DNA of 63,315 nucleotides from Streptomyces flaveus (GCF_014647675.1 NZ_BMPQ01000001.1:1-63315); one strand, 5' to 3'. Numbered from the stretch's first letter, positions 1-8,564 are shown. A program made the numbers and translations. Notes: a model not told the origin generated them from the sequence alone.

Positions 1-440
1 CGGAGGGGTCGGCGGCGGAGACGGTGGCGGGGGCGGCGGCTCATGGTGACTACGGCGCACCCGGCCTGACCCCGCCACCCCGCCTCGTACAGCGCGTGCG
101 CCGCCCGCCGCACCAGGTCGCAGCGGTGCTGGGCGGCCACGGGCTGGAGGCTGACCGGGAGGCCGTCCCCGGCCGCGCCGATGCGGACGCCGCGGCCGGC
201 TGCTGGGTCATATCGAACGGCTAGGTGAAGGGGCCAGCCGGGCCAGCGGCGGTGGCCAGCACCCTCCGCGCCCGCCTCGAACGCCGTGGTCGCATGGTCG
301 CCGGATGCCGTCGAGGACTCCCAACGGAGCGTTCGGCAGGCGAGTTCGAACGCCGCCATCGAAGCGCCTTCCTCCCCATGGGCTCGCACCAGTTCATTCA
401 CCGCGCCCACCAGGCAGAACGGCGCGCGTTGCCAGACAGA
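1..440 (-). pseudogene. Relic of an amidase-family gene, C-terminal part
   Basis: Read on the minus strand from about 440 to the window edge, one frame stays open and ends in a segment with the motif DGLPVSLQPVA followed by an LVRRAAHALYEAG helix. This resembles the C-terminal signature of amidase-signature hydrolases (GLPVGxQLVA then a helix with Leu and Ala). No Ser-Ser-Lys catalytic core is present in the window upstream of it, and the part around 230-330 does not look like a clean amidase, so it is read as a decayed remnant. It lies just downstream of the LysR gene. The match is by eye and only the last roughly 50 residues are convincing. Confidence 0.42.
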
Positions 441-514
441 AGTGCGCGGTGTTCTTCAGGGACGAGGCGGGCGGCTGGAAGGCTCTGCCACCGCGTGATG
501 CTGGACGAGGCCCC

Positions 515-1372
515 TCAGCCGAGAAAGCGCGTGGCGTGGCGGACGGCGGTGATGGCGTGCCGGTCGTCGGTGGCGCGGGTGGCGATGGCGATCTCCACGG
601 GCGGTCCGTCGAGCGGGACGAACCGGACGTCCGGGTGTGGGTAGAAGCGGCTGGCGGCCTCGGCGTGCAGGGCTATGCGGCCGGTTGTCACCACGGCTGA
701 CGGTATGGCGGCGGGGTTGCGCAGGGCGCCACGGCTGTGGGACCCGTCGGCGGCGGGGCTGGCCCATGCTTCGAGCGCGGGATGGGCGCGGGCGGTAGGC
801 AGCCACGGGCTGTCACTGACGTCGGCCTCGGTCAGACGGTCGGCGTCGGCGAAAGGGGAGCGGGCGGGGACGACCACGACCCGGGGCATGGTCAGGGCGT
901 GCTCGAAGACGAGCCCGTCGACGGGGCCGACGTACTGGACGATGCCCACGTCGACCCGGTGGCTGCGGACCGCTTCGTACTGGTCGACCAGGTCCAGTTC
1001 GGCGTAGGAGAAGGCGATTTCGGGATCGTGTCCGTGCACCGCCGCGGTCAGGTCCGTCCAGCGTTCGGCGAGTCCGAATCCCAGGACGCCCAGCGTGAGG
1101 AGCTTTTCGTCGGCGGTGCGGCGGCGGTTTTGTTCGGTGAGGGAGTCCGCGGTGTCGAGCAAAGTCCGGGCCTCGGCGATCAGCCGCTCTCCCTCAGGGG
1201 TGAGCGCCACCCGGCGGCTGGTGCGTTCGAAGAGCTGGGTGCCCAGTTCCCGTTCCAGCCGCTGGATGTGGCGGCCGAAGGGCTGGGGGCTGATGTAGTG
1301 CCGCTGCGCGGCCCTGCCGAAGTGCAGTTCCTCCGCCAGTGTCACCGCGTAGCGGAGTGCCCGGATGTCCAT
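515..1372 (-). CDS. LysR-family transcriptional regulator
   Basis: The 285-residue protein has the full LysR layout: an N-terminal winged HTH in about residues 1-60 (motif FGRAAQRHYISPQPFGRHIQRLE) and a periplasmic-binding-like effector domain in about 90-285. Family length is about 300, so it is complete. It is transcribed divergently from the amidohydrolase gene at 1565, the usual arrangement of a LysR activator and its target. It is therefore inferred to control the 1565-5420 catabolic genes, with an unknown pathway intermediate as co-inducer. Confidence 0.93.
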   Translation of the reverse strand: MDIRALRYAVTLAEELHFGRAAQRHYISPQPFGRHIQRLERELGTQLFERTSRRVALTPEGERLIAEARTLLDTADSLTEQNRRRTADEKLLTLGVLGFGLAERWTDLTAAVHGHDPEIAFSYAELDLVDQYEAVRSHRVDVGIVQYVGPVDGLVFEHALTMPRVVVVPARSPFADADRLTEADVSDSPWLPTARAHPALEAWASPAADGSHSRGALRNPAAIPSAVVTTGRIALHAEAASRFYPHPDVRFVPLDGPPVEIAIATRATDDRHAITAVRHATRFLG

Positions 1373-1423
1373 CCCTGTGCCTCCGTGCCTCCCGCTCCGT
1401 ACCGCCGGTGCTTCCGTCTACGT

Positions 1424-1504
1424 CAGAGGAGGTCGAGCCGTCAACCCCTCGGGCACGGCCGGTTCACAACCATTTCGGCTGATGATCCCCGGCTTCCTCC
1501 TCTG
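1424..1504. promoter_or_regulatory. Divergent LysR/amidohydrolase control region
   Basis: The 192-bp gap between the divergent genes holds a 9-bp inverted pair, CAGAGGAGG at 1424-1432 and CCTCCTCTG at 1496-1504, separated by 63 bp. Such spaced dyads fit the recognition and activation sites of a LysR tetramer, but there is no direct evidence. A GGAG ribosome site lies just before the ATG at 1565. Confidence 0.3.
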
Positions 1505-1564
1505 GTGAGGTGAGTCCACGGGAGGCACTGCCTCCGTGGCTCGGATGACGAAGGAGTCATCATC

Positions 1565-3010
1565 ATGGCTCGGCATCGCGTTGTGCTGCGCGGCGGCACC
1601 GTCCTCACCATGGATCCGCACCTGGGAAACCTGCCCCGAGGTGACGTGCTGATCGAGGACGGTGTGATCGCCACGGTGGCACCGGCTCTCTCCGTCGAGG
1701 AGGCGGAGACGGTGGACGTCACGGGACACATCGTGGCACCCGGCATGATCGACACACACCGGCACACCTGGCAGACGCAGCTGCGCGCCCTGTGCGCCGA
1801 CTGGACCCTGGCGGACTACCTGTTCGGCATCCGGCTCGGCGTCTCACCGGCCTACCTCGCCGAGGACGTCCACCTGGGCAATCACCTCGGCGCCCTGGAC
1901 GCCCTGAATTCCGGCGTCACCACGATCCTGGACTTCTCGCACTGCAACAACACACCCGAGCACGCCGACGCCGCGATCACCGGGCTGCGGGACGCGGGAA
2001 TCCGCGCAGTGTTCGGCTACGGCTTCTTCGAGTCGAACCCGCTCCAGCCGCCGCACTTCACCGACCACGCCTTGCGCCTCGCGGACTTCCGGCGCGTCGC
2101 CGACACCCACTTCCCGAGCCGGGACGCACTGCTGACCCTCGGGGTGGCGCTCACCGAGTACGGCACGCTGCCGTTCGACACCACCCGCGCCGAGATCGCC
2201 GCCGCCCGCGAACGCGACGCGCTGATCGTCACGCACACCGGCTGCGTGTGGTCACTGCCGAGCGGCGTGCGCGAATTCGCCGCGGCGGGCCTGCTCGGAC
2301 CGGACCAGGTCCACGTGCACTGCAACACCCTCACCGACGAGGAGTGGCGCCTGCTGGCCGACCACGGCGCCAAGCTGTCGATCTCGGTGGAGACCGAACT
2401 CAACATGGGCATGGGCCGCCCCGCCTTCGCCGCCGCCCGCCGGCACGGCATCAAACCGACCCTGTCCTGCGACATCGTCTCCCTCAACACCGGCGACCTG
2501 TTCACCCAGACCCGCATGGGCCTGGCCTTCCAACGCTGGGCCGACACCGAGAACCTCAACCTCACCAGCGGGGACCCCACCGCGGTGACCATCACCGCGC
2601 AGGAGGCACTGGCCTGGACCACCGTCAACGCGGCCGAGGCGATCGGACTCGATCACCGCATCGGCAGCCTCACCCCCGGCAAGCAGGCCGACATCATCGT
2701 GACCGGCGGGCCCGGCATGTCCCAGCACCCGCACCTCGACCCGGCCGGCACCCTCGTCTTCCAGACCACCCCCGCCGATGTCCGCCACGTCCTGGTCGCC
2801 GGCCGCTTCGCCAAGCGCGACGGCCGACTCACCGGCACTGACCTTCCGGCCCTGCTCGCACGGGCGGACGCCTCAGCCGAATCAGTCCTCGGCCGGCTCG
2901 CCGACGCCGGGCGCCCCCTGCCCGGTACCCCGCCGGAAGGCTGGGGCCTCATTGCCCGCATGTCCTCAGAACTCCAGGCGACTCCGGAACCCCAGCAGCC
3001 CGGACAGTGA
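1565..3010 (+). CDS. Amidohydrolase-superfamily deaminase/hydrolase
   Basis: The 481-residue protein is a metal-dependent amidohydrolase of the cytosine deaminase / S-adenosylhomocysteine deaminase / chlorohydrolase (TrzN, AtzA) branch. Visible marks are the N-terminal beta-sandwich strand, the metal-binding DTHRH (His65, His67), later His in THTGCV and HVHC, an Asp in SCDIV, and the C-terminal GSLTPGKQADI strand typical of the family. The start is set by GGAG before ATG 1565. The next gene overlaps its stop by 4 bases, so both belong to one operon. Substrate is unknown; a cyclic amide, amidine or N-heterocycle is plausible from the family. Confidence 0.88.
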   Translation: MARHRVVLRGGTVLTMDPHLGNLPRGDVLIEDGVIATVAPALSVEEAETVDVTGHIVAPGMIDTHRHTWQTQLRALCADWTLADYLFGIRLGVSPAYLAEDVHLGNHLGALDALNSGVTTILDFSHCNNTPEHADAAITGLRDAGIRAVFGYGFFESNPLQPPHFTDHALRLADFRRVADTHFPSRDALLTLGVALTEYGTLPFDTTRAEIAAARERDALIVTHTGCVWSLPSGVREFAAAGLLGPDQVHVHCNTLTDEEWRLLADHGAKLSISVETELNMGMGRPAFAAARRHGIKPTLSCDIVSLNTGDLFTQTRMGLAFQRWADTENLNLTSGDPTAVTITAQEALAWTTVNAAEAIGLDHRIGSLTPGKQADIIVTGGPGMSQHPHLDPAGTLVFQTTPADVRHVLVAGRFAKRDGRLTGTDLPALLARADASAESVLGRLADAGRPLPGTPPEGWGLIARMSSELQATPEPQQPGQ

Positions 3011-3996
3011 TCATGCGTTTCGTCACCTACACCGAAAGCGACGGCGACCGCGTCGGCATACTCGACGCCGACGATCTTGTCCACGCGCTCCCACCCGGTA
3101 TCCGTCTCATCGACCTGCTCGACGACCCGCAGCGATTGCACAACGCCGCAGACAACGCGCTGCGCGATCCCCATACTGTGCACCCCTACGCCTCGCTCAG
3201 GCTGCGGGCGCCGATTCCCCAGCCGCCGACCGTGCGGGACTTCATGACCTTCGAGAGCCACGTCGAGGGCGTGGCCAGACTGGGCGGACCAGAGGCAGGC
3301 CCGCCCGAGCAGTGGTACGAGGCGCCGGCCTTCTACTTCACCAACCCCTACGCCATCCACGGCCCGCAGGACGGCGTGCGCATCCCGCCGGGCTGCACGC
3401 GCTTCGACTTCGAACTCGAGGTCGCCGCCGTGATCGGGCGAGGCGGCCGGGACCTGAACGTCGACGAGGCCGAGTCCCACATCGCCGGATACGTCCTCAT
3501 GAACGACTGGTCCGCGCGCGACCTGCAATTCACGGAAATGCAGGTCCGCCTCGGCCCCGCCAAGGGCAAGGACAGCGCCACCACGCTCGGCCCGGTGTTC
3601 GTCACCCCCGACGAACTGGAGCCCTACCGGGCGGGCAACGCCTACAACCTGCGGATGACGGCCGCCGTCAACGGCACCGTCGTTGGCCAGGACGTATGGA
3701 GCAACATGGCCTTCAGCTACGCCCAGATGATCGCCTACGCCTCGCGGGGCACCGAGGTCCGCACCGGCGACATCTTCGGTTCCGGGACCTGCGGCGGCGG
3801 CTGCCTGGCCGAACTGTGGGGACGCCACGGGTTCAACGCCCACCCTCCCCTGGCCCCGGGCGACACCGTCACCCTCAGCGTCGAGCACCTGGGTACCCAG
3901 ACCTGTCGCGTGACCGAGCGTGCCGAGCACCCCGTCGGCGATCTGCGGGCCACCTCGCACCCGCACGTCCTCGCACCCCACGGAGGCCACCGATGA
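3007..3996 (+). CDS. Fumarylacetoacetate hydrolase (FAH)-family protein
   Basis: The 329-residue protein carries the FAH C-terminal domain: metal ligands in DFELEV (Glu136, Glu138), Asp167 in MNDWSARD, and Lys186/Lys188 in PAKGKD. Members cleave C-C bonds of acylpyruvates, or hydrate or decarboxylate oxo-acids, in aromatic and amino-acid catabolism. An N-terminal region of about 70 residues precedes RDFMTFESH. The GTG at 3007 overlaps the upstream stop (GTGA); ATG 3013 is the alternative start. The 3' end overlaps the MBL gene by ATGA. It probably acts after the amidohydrolase ring-opening step. Confidence 0.9.
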   Translation: MIMRFVTYTESDGDRVGILDADDLVHALPPGIRLIDLLDDPQRLHNAADNALRDPHTVHPYASLRLRAPIPQPPTVRDFMTFESHVEGVARLGGPEAGPPEQWYEAPAFYFTNPYAIHGPQDGVRIPPGCTRFDFELEVAAVIGRGGRDLNVDEAESHIAGYVLMNDWSARDLQFTEMQVRLGPAKGKDSATTLGPVFVTPDELEPYRAGNAYNLRMTAAVNGTVVGQDVWSNMAFSYAQMIAYASRGTEVRTGDIFGSGTCGGGCLAELWGRHGFNAHPPLAPGDTVTLSVEHLGTQTCRVTERAEHPVGDLRATSHPHVLAPHGGHR

Positions 3997-4937
3997 CCCC
4001 CACCCAGAGCCCGGCACCGGACGCGGCAGGCACCGCCCACGCCGTGGCCCCCGGCGTGTACGCCTGGATACAGCACGACGGCTCCTGGTGGATCAACAAC
4101 GCCGGGTTCGTCATCACCGACGACTACACCGTCCTCATCGACACCTGCGCCACCGAGAACCGCACCCGGGACCTGCTGGGCGCCATCGGCCAGGCAGCAC
4201 CGGGCACACCGATCCGCTACCTGGTCAACACCCACCTGCACGGCGACCACACCCACGGCAACAGCCTGCTGCCCCGCACGACGGTGGTCATCGCGCACGA
4301 AACCACCCGCGAAGGCATCCTGACCGACACCGTCATCGACGGCTGCCCGCCGATCTGGCAGCCCGTGCCCGACTGGGGCGCGGTCACCCGGCGCGCCCCG
4401 GATCTCACCATCCGCACAGCACTCACCCTGCACAGCGACAGCCATCCGATCCAACTCCACCACCCCGGCCACCCCGCGCACACCAACGGCGACCTGATCG
4501 CCTGGCTCCCCGAACAACGCGTGCTGTTCGCCGGAGACCTGCTCTTCCACCGCGTCACCCCGCTGGTGTTCATGGGCTCCCTGGACGGCGCCCTGCGCTC
4601 CCTGGACTGGATCGCCTCCTTCGCACCCGAACACGTGGTACCGGGCCACGGCCCCGTCATCGACGCACACGCCCTGCCGGCGGTGCTCGACCAGCACCGC
4701 GCGTACTACCGACTCGTACACACCACCGCGCAGGCCGGCCTGCGCGACGGCCTCACACCCCTGCAAGCGGCGCGCACCTGCCCCCTCGGCCCCTTCGCCG
4801 ACCTGCCCGACGCGGAACGCATCGTCCTCAACCTGCACCGCGCCTACGCCGACACCACCGGCCACCCCTTCGACCTGCCCCAGGCATTCACCGACGCGAT
4901 CACCTACAACTCGGGCCCCCTGCACACCCGGGTCTGA
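3993..4937 (+). CDS. MBL-fold metallo-hydrolase
   Basis: The 314-residue protein has the complete metallo-beta-lactamase motif HLHGDH (residues 81-86), a downstream His in HHPGH, the Asp ligand in FAGDLLF and the last His in VPGHG. It therefore keeps a dinuclear metal site. ATG 3993 overlaps the FAH stop by 4 bases and has GGAGG upstream, so it is translationally coupled. The closest family style is the SoxH/quinoprotein-relay or hydroxyacylglutathione hydrolase group of thioester or ester hydrolases. Sitting just before a CoA-transferase suggests thioester chemistry, but the substrate cannot be read from sequence. Confidence 0.88.
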   Translation: MTPTQSPAPDAAGTAHAVAPGVYAWIQHDGSWWINNAGFVITDDYTVLIDTCATENRTRDLLGAIGQAAPGTPIRYLVNTHLHGDHTHGNSLLPRTTVVIAHETTREGILTDTVIDGCPPIWQPVPDWGAVTRRAPDLTIRTALTLHSDSHPIQLHHPGHPAHTNGDLIAWLPEQRVLFAGDLLFHRVTPLVFMGSLDGALRSLDWIASFAPEHVVPGHGPVIDAHALPAVLDQHRAYYRLVHTTAQAGLRDGLTPLQAARTCPLGPFADLPDAERIVLNLHRAYADTTGHPFDLPQAFTDAITYNSGPLHTRV

Positions 4938-4997
4938 CCGGCGTCGGCCTACCTCACGCAGCGCGCATTGCCCCACCACCACCTGAAAAGGCTGCAC

Positions 4998-5420
4998 GTG
5001 AACAAAGTCCGCGACACCGCCGCCGAGGCGGTCGCCGACATCCCCGACGGCGCCTCACTGGCCGTCGGCGGCCTCAGCGGCGGCGTGCCCGAAGTCCTCA
5101 TCCGCGCCCTTCACACACAGGGCGCGAGCGGGCTGCGGGTCGTCTCCAACAACTGCGGCGTGGACGGCTGCGGCCTCGGTGTCCTGCTTGCCTCCGGCCG
5201 GATCGCCCGCGTCACCGGCTCCTACGTGGGCAAGAACAAGGAGTTCGCCCGCCAATACTTGTCCGGCGAACTGGAAGTGGAACTCGTGCCGCAGGGCACG
5301 CTCGCCGAACGTCTGCGGGCCGGCTGCGCCGGCATCCCCGCCATTTACACCACGACGGGCATAGGCACCCAAGTTGCCCAGGCCGGACTGCCCTGGCGCT
5401 ACGCCCCCGACGGGGGGCCG
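4998..5420 (+). pseudogene. Truncated 3-oxoacid CoA-transferase subunit A
   Basis: From GTG 4998 (AAAGG seven bases upstream) the first 140 residues match subunit A of 3-oxoacid CoA-transferases: [29 protein letters not shown], the SYVGKNKEF block and [14 protein letters not shown]. Similarity then stops abruptly near 5420. The frame runs on without a stop into the tRNA region (to 5888), but the added residues look like random GC-rich translation. Subunit A is normally about 230-260 residues and is followed by subunit B, which is missing. The gene is therefore cut off, probably by a deletion or integration junction beside the tRNA genes. Confidence 0.8.
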
Positions 5421-5847
5421 TACTCCCGCCGTACGCCAGCCGAGCTTGTCGAGGGACAGCCGGCCGCGAGCAGGGTGCCCTCCTGGGCCGTTTCCAGTAC
5501 GGGCAGTTTTCCCGCACGCTGCGACAGGGCCGCAGATCCACGCCCACGCTTGGAACGTTCCCGGCCACATCACCGTCGCCCACTACCCACAGCAGCGCGC
5601 CTCGCAGGCGACCCTTCCGGATACCTGCGGCCTCAACGCGGCCTCAATCCCGCCCTCGGCCCCTCGTTCAGGCCGCCGTTGCGGCCCAGCCGAACCAAGG
5701 TCCGCCCATTCCCGCAGGTCAGGACGGCACCAACCACGGCCGTCGCAGACACCGTTGAACTTGTGAGCAGCGGATTCAGTCCGTTGTCCCAAAGTCCTGA
5801 ATCCGCACACCCGCTGAGACGTTTCCGCAGGTCAGAGACCTGCACAG
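5421..5847. other. Gene-free junction between the catabolic cassette and tRNA genes
   Basis: I recognise no gene in this 427-bp stretch. It contains two dyads: GCGGATTCAG at 5770-5779 with its complement at 5797-5806 (17-base loop), and GCAGGTC at 5827-5833 with GACCTGC at 5837-5843 (3-base loop). The second lies directly 3' of the minus-strand tRNA and may act in its processing or termination, although no U-run follows. The stretch is best read as a recombination scar at a tRNA-linked island edge. Confidence 0.5.
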
Positions 5848-5921
5848 TGGGGCGGGTGGGACTCGAACCCACGGCCGACGGATTATGAGTCCGCTGCTCT
5901 AACCGGCTGAGCTACCGCCCC
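5848..5921 (-). tRNA. tRNA with CAU anticodon (Met elongator or Ile2)
   Basis: A 74-nt cloverleaf is complete on the minus strand. The acceptor pairs GGGGCGG with CCGCCCC plus discriminator A, the anticodon loop is CTCATAA, and the T arm is GTGGG-TTCGAGT-CCCAC. CCA is not encoded. The CAU anticodon fits elongator tRNA-Met, or tRNA-Ile2 after lysidine modification; I cannot separate these by eye. It borders the truncated CoA-transferase region and is a candidate integration site. Confidence 0.93.
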
Positions 5922-6055
5922 GTCTACGGCGCGTCGCGCACATTTGTGCGCGCCGTCTGCCGCAGCATAGCCGCTCATACGATCTCCTGCTTCGGGTGGT
6001 CGGCTACGCATGACCATGAGGACAGCGCCGCAGGCTGGACGGTTCCGCCGGACAT

Positions 6056-6079
6056 GAAAAAGGACCCCTGAGGGGTCCT
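6056..6079 (-). terminator. Rho-independent terminator of the tRNA-Asn pair
   Basis: On the minus strand AGGACCCC, a 3-base loop and GGGGTCCT form a perfect 8-bp stem followed by TTTTT. It lies ten bases after the second tRNA-Asn, so it should end a transcript carrying both tRNA-Asn genes before the CAU tRNA, which then needs its own promoter in 5922-6055. Confidence 0.85.
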
Positions 6080-6088
6080 CTTCCGCTG

Positions 6089-6161
6089 CTCTCCCGACTG
6101 GACTCGAACCAGTAACCTGCCGGTTAACAGCCGGCTGCTCTGCCAATTGAGCTACGGAAGA
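6089..6161 (-). tRNA. tRNA-Asn (GTT), copy 2 of a tandem pair
   Basis: This is a 73-nt cloverleaf on the minus strand with acceptor TCTTCCG/CGGGAGA, discriminator G and anticodon loop CTGTTAA (anticodon GTT). The body is identical to the neighbouring copy, and only acceptor-stem bases differ (one T-G wobble pair is present). CCA is not encoded. Confidence 0.95.
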
Positions 6162-6166
6162 CCGAG

Positions 6167-6239
6167 CTCCCCCGACTGGACTCGAACCAGTAACCTGCCG
6201 GTTAACAGCCGGCTGCTCTGCCAATTGAGCTACGGAGGA
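6167..6239 (-). tRNA. tRNA-Asn (GTT), copy 1 of a tandem pair
   Basis: This is a 73-nt cloverleaf on the minus strand with acceptor TCCTCCG/CGGGGGA, discriminator G and anticodon GTT. It lies five bases upstream of the second copy in transcription order, so the two are co-transcribed and end at the hairpin at 6056-6079. The promoter should lie in 6240-6330. Confidence 0.95.
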
Positions 6240-6387
6240 TTGTCTCGTTGCATCGAACGTACCTCCCTGGGTATCCGCCAGAGGGCAGGCGCTCGCTGCG
6301 ACACATACATTAGCGCAAGCAGGGGGGTGCTTCGCCAATCGGTTCCTCCCCCGTGACCGATGCCGACTCAAGGGAAGGGTGGCCGTC

Positions 6388-6696
6388 ATGCGCTATCGAC
6401 TGACGTTCGTTGCCGGACTGGCCCTGGGATACGTCCTGGGCACACGTGCCGGGCGTGAGCGTTACGAGCAGTTGAAGAAGTCCGCGCGGGAGATCGCCCA
6501 GAACCCCGCGGTGCGCAACACCGCGGAGTCGGCCGCCCAGCAGAGCCGGCAGTTCGCGGGCAAGGCCTACCACGTGGTGAGCGAGCGGGTCGGTGACCGC
6601 GTCCCGGACTCGGTGGCCGAGCGCGTACGGCATCTGCGCGAGCGCAACACGAACGGCGCGGCGGCTCACGACGACTGGGGCACCAGCAACACGTAG
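6388..6696 (+). CDS. YtxH-domain small membrane-associated protein
   Basis: The 102-residue protein begins with one hydrophobic segment ending in the glycine-rich GLALGYVLGTRAGRERYEQL motif typical of YtxH-like proteins, followed by an amphipathic charged helix and a polar tail. It should sit in the membrane with a cytoplasmic helical tail. ATG 6388 is preferred because GGGAAGG lies nine bases upstream; GTG 6379 is in frame but too close. Function is unknown; general-stress and envelope roles are known for Bacillus YtxH. Confidence 0.82.
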   Translation: MRYRLTFVAGLALGYVLGTRAGRERYEQLKKSAREIAQNPAVRNTAESAAQQSRQFAGKAYHVVSERVGDRVPDSVAERVRHLRERNTNGAAAHDDWGTSNT

Positions 6697-6724
6697 GCGC
6701 TCCGCTGGGTTCGGCAGTTCCAAG

Positions 6725-6797
6725 CTGCGGGTTCGTTGTGGCTGGTCGCGCAGTTCCCCGCGCCCCTAAGAGGCCTGCGGCCTCCTAAGGGGCGCGG
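6725..6797. repeat. Dispersed GCGCGGGGAACTGCGCG element with terminator hairpin, copy 1
   Basis: 6725-6767 is a copy, in reverse orientation, of a roughly 44-bp element whose core is GGCGCGGGGAACTGCGCGAC. Other copies lie at 28706, 48320 and 48599. Here it overlaps a long hairpin: CCGCGCCCCT at 6758-6767 pairs with AGGGGCGCGG at 6788-6797, with an inner GAGGCC/GGCCTC. It probably terminates the YtxH transcript. Confidence 0.8.
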
Positions 6798-6942
6798 TAC
6801 CGCACCAGGCAGCCGAACGGAGTGCCCTGCGCCACGTGCACGACTCAGTACCGGCAACACATAGCAGGTCAGGGCACAAGCGGTACGGGTGCCTCCGGCA
6901 GAGCGGCGCGGTGGGCTCCGGCGGTACGGCAGAATTTCCGCC

Positions 6943-8394
6943 ATGGGGATAGTCGCCGGGCTGGACAGTTCGCCCGATTTCACTCGCATCGTCGTCTGCG
7001 ACGCGGACAGCGGAGCTGTGCTCCGGCAGGGGTACGCTCCGCATCCGCTCGACGGCGCCGAGGGCGGTCGGCCCTCGGACGTCGACCCGCAGGCCTGGCT
7101 GCTGTCCCTGGGTGAGGCGGCGGGCGGGGGGCTGCTCGAAGGCGTGCAGGCCATCGGCGTCTCCGCGCAGCAGAACGCGCTCGTCCCGTTGGACACGCAG
7201 GGCAATACGGTGCGCCCGGCGCTGGTCGGCGGGGACAAGCGGGCGCAGGTCAGCGCCGCCGAACTGGTCGACGCGCTCGGTGGCCGGGAGGCCTGGGCGC
7301 AGGCCGTGGGCACTGTGCCGGGGGCGGCGCAGCCGGTGACCAAGCTGCGCTGGATGGTCAAGAACGAGCCGGACGCCGCGCTGCGCACGGCCATGCTCAT
7401 GCAGGCGCACGACTGGCTGGTGTGGCAGCTGCTCGGCAGACCGGCCCGCCGGACCACGGACCGGGGCGATGCCTCCAGTACGGGGTACTGGTGCGCGGTG
7501 AACGGTGCGTACCGGCCCGATCTGGTCGAGCTGGCGCTCGGGCATCAGGCGCTGCTGCCCGACGTGCTCGGTCCTTCGGAGGCCGCGGGGACGACGCCCG
7601 AGGGGCTGCTGATCTCGGCGGGGACGGGCGAGACGATGGCTGCGGCGTTCGGCCTGGGGATCGGGCTCGGTGACGCGGTGGTGTCGCTCGGCGCCTCCGG
7701 GTCCGTGATGGCCGTACACCACGAGGCGCTGGTCGATCCGTCCGGGATGATCACCTCGCTCGCGGACGCGACGGGCATGCATCTGCCGGTCGTCACCACG
7801 CTGAATGCCGTACGGGTGCTGCGCGGGAGTGCCGAACTCCTCGGGCTGCCCGACCTGGAAAGCCTGTCAGACCTGGCGATGAAGTCGACGCCGGGCGCCC
7901 ATGGACTCGTACTGCTGCCGTATCTGGAAGGTGAGCGGGTGCCCGCTCTGCCGCATGTGGCGGGGACGCTGGCGGGGCTGCGGCGGGAGTCGATGCGGCC
8001 CGAGCATCTGGCTCGGGCGGCGTTCGAGGGCATGCTGTGCGGACTCGCGGACGCGCTGGACGTGCTGCGCCGACGGGGCGTGGAGGTGCGGCGGATCTTT
8101 CTGCTGGGTCCGGCCGCCGAGTTGCCGGCCGTGCAGGCCTGTGCGCCCTCGCTGCTCGGCGTGCAGATCGTGGTGCCGCAGCCCGCGGACTACGCGGCGA
8201 TCGGTGCGGCGCGGCAGGCCGCCTGGGCGCTCGGCGTCTCGCAGGGCACCCTCGATCCACGGCAGCCGCCCGCCTGGCAGGGCGCGACCGCGCAGGTCCT
8301 GGACCCCGGCGACGAGGTGGCGGTGGGGGCGGCGGTGCGGCAGCAGTACACGTCGGTACGGGACCAGACCCACCCGGGGGCTGTCAGGCTCTGA
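6943..8394 (+). CDS. FGGY-family carbohydrate kinase (xylulokinase-like)
   Basis: The 483-residue protein has the FGGY two-domain actin-like fold. The N-terminal lobe begins MGIVAGLDSS and contains GVSAQQNALV, which corresponds to the substrate-binding region of xylulokinases. The C-terminal lobe has SLGASGSV, LPYLEGERVPALP and the FEGML segment. It phosphorylates a sugar or polyol with ATP in the cytoplasm. ATG 6943 starts at the conserved first beta strand; no strong ribosome site precedes it. It is monocistronic, with no isomerase or sugar transporter beside it, so the substrate is uncertain. Confidence 0.87.
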   Translation: MGIVAGLDSSPDFTRIVVCDADSGAVLRQGYAPHPLDGAEGGRPSDVDPQAWLLSLGEAAGGGLLEGVQAIGVSAQQNALVPLDTQGNTVRPALVGGDKRAQVSAAELVDALGGREAWAQAVGTVPGAAQPVTKLRWMVKNEPDAALRTAMLMQAHDWLVWQLLGRPARRTTDRGDASSTGYWCAVNGAYRPDLVELALGHQALLPDVLGPSEAAGTTPEGLLISAGTGETMAAAFGLGIGLGDAVVSLGASGSVMAVHHEALVDPSGMITSLADATGMHLPVVTTLNAVRVLRGSAELLGLPDLESLSDLAMKSTPGAHGLVLLPYLEGERVPALPHVAGTLAGLRRESMRPEHLARAAFEGMLCGLADALDVLRRRGVEVRRIFLLGPAAELPAVQACAPSLLGVQIVVPQPADYAAIGAARQAAWALGVSQGTLDPRQPPAWQGATAQVLDPGDEVAVGAAVRQQYTSVRDQTHPGAVRL

Positions 8395-8537
8395 CCGCAC
8401 GACCCGGCCGATGGCCGCGCGAGGGAAGCCTGGCCGTGCGAAGGATGCCGGAATCGGGCGTTCCGGATGCTTTGAGAGGTTCTTGAAGCGCTGTCGGGTT
8501 AATTGGCTGGGGTAACGCCGGTGGAGTGTCCGACGAT

Positions 8538-8564
8538 GGGGCGTGGTGCGTCACCACTCACCCC
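8538..8564 (+). promoter_or_regulatory. Leader hairpin upstream of the ABC exporter
   Basis: GGGG, GTGGTG, loop CGT, CACCAC and CCCC form a nearly continuous stem 24 bases before the GTG start at 8589. It could be an operator dyad or an RNA structure shielding the ribosome site. The 194-bp gap otherwise shows nothing recognisable. Confidence 0.35.

Noticed and set aside
456..1513. Long open frames on both strands over the LysR gene
   Set aside because: They are GC-skew shadows; only the minus-strand frame 515-1372 carries the LysR HTH and effector domain.
2653..4997. Long minus-strand frames across the FAH and MBL genes
   Set aside because: Compositions are Val/Gly/Arg-biased without any domain; the plus-strand genes have full catalytic motifs and coupled starts.
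5421..5888. Continuation of the CoA-transferase frame into the tRNA gene
   Set aside because: The residues after about 140 do not resemble the family and overlap a tRNA; treated as readthrough of a truncated gene.
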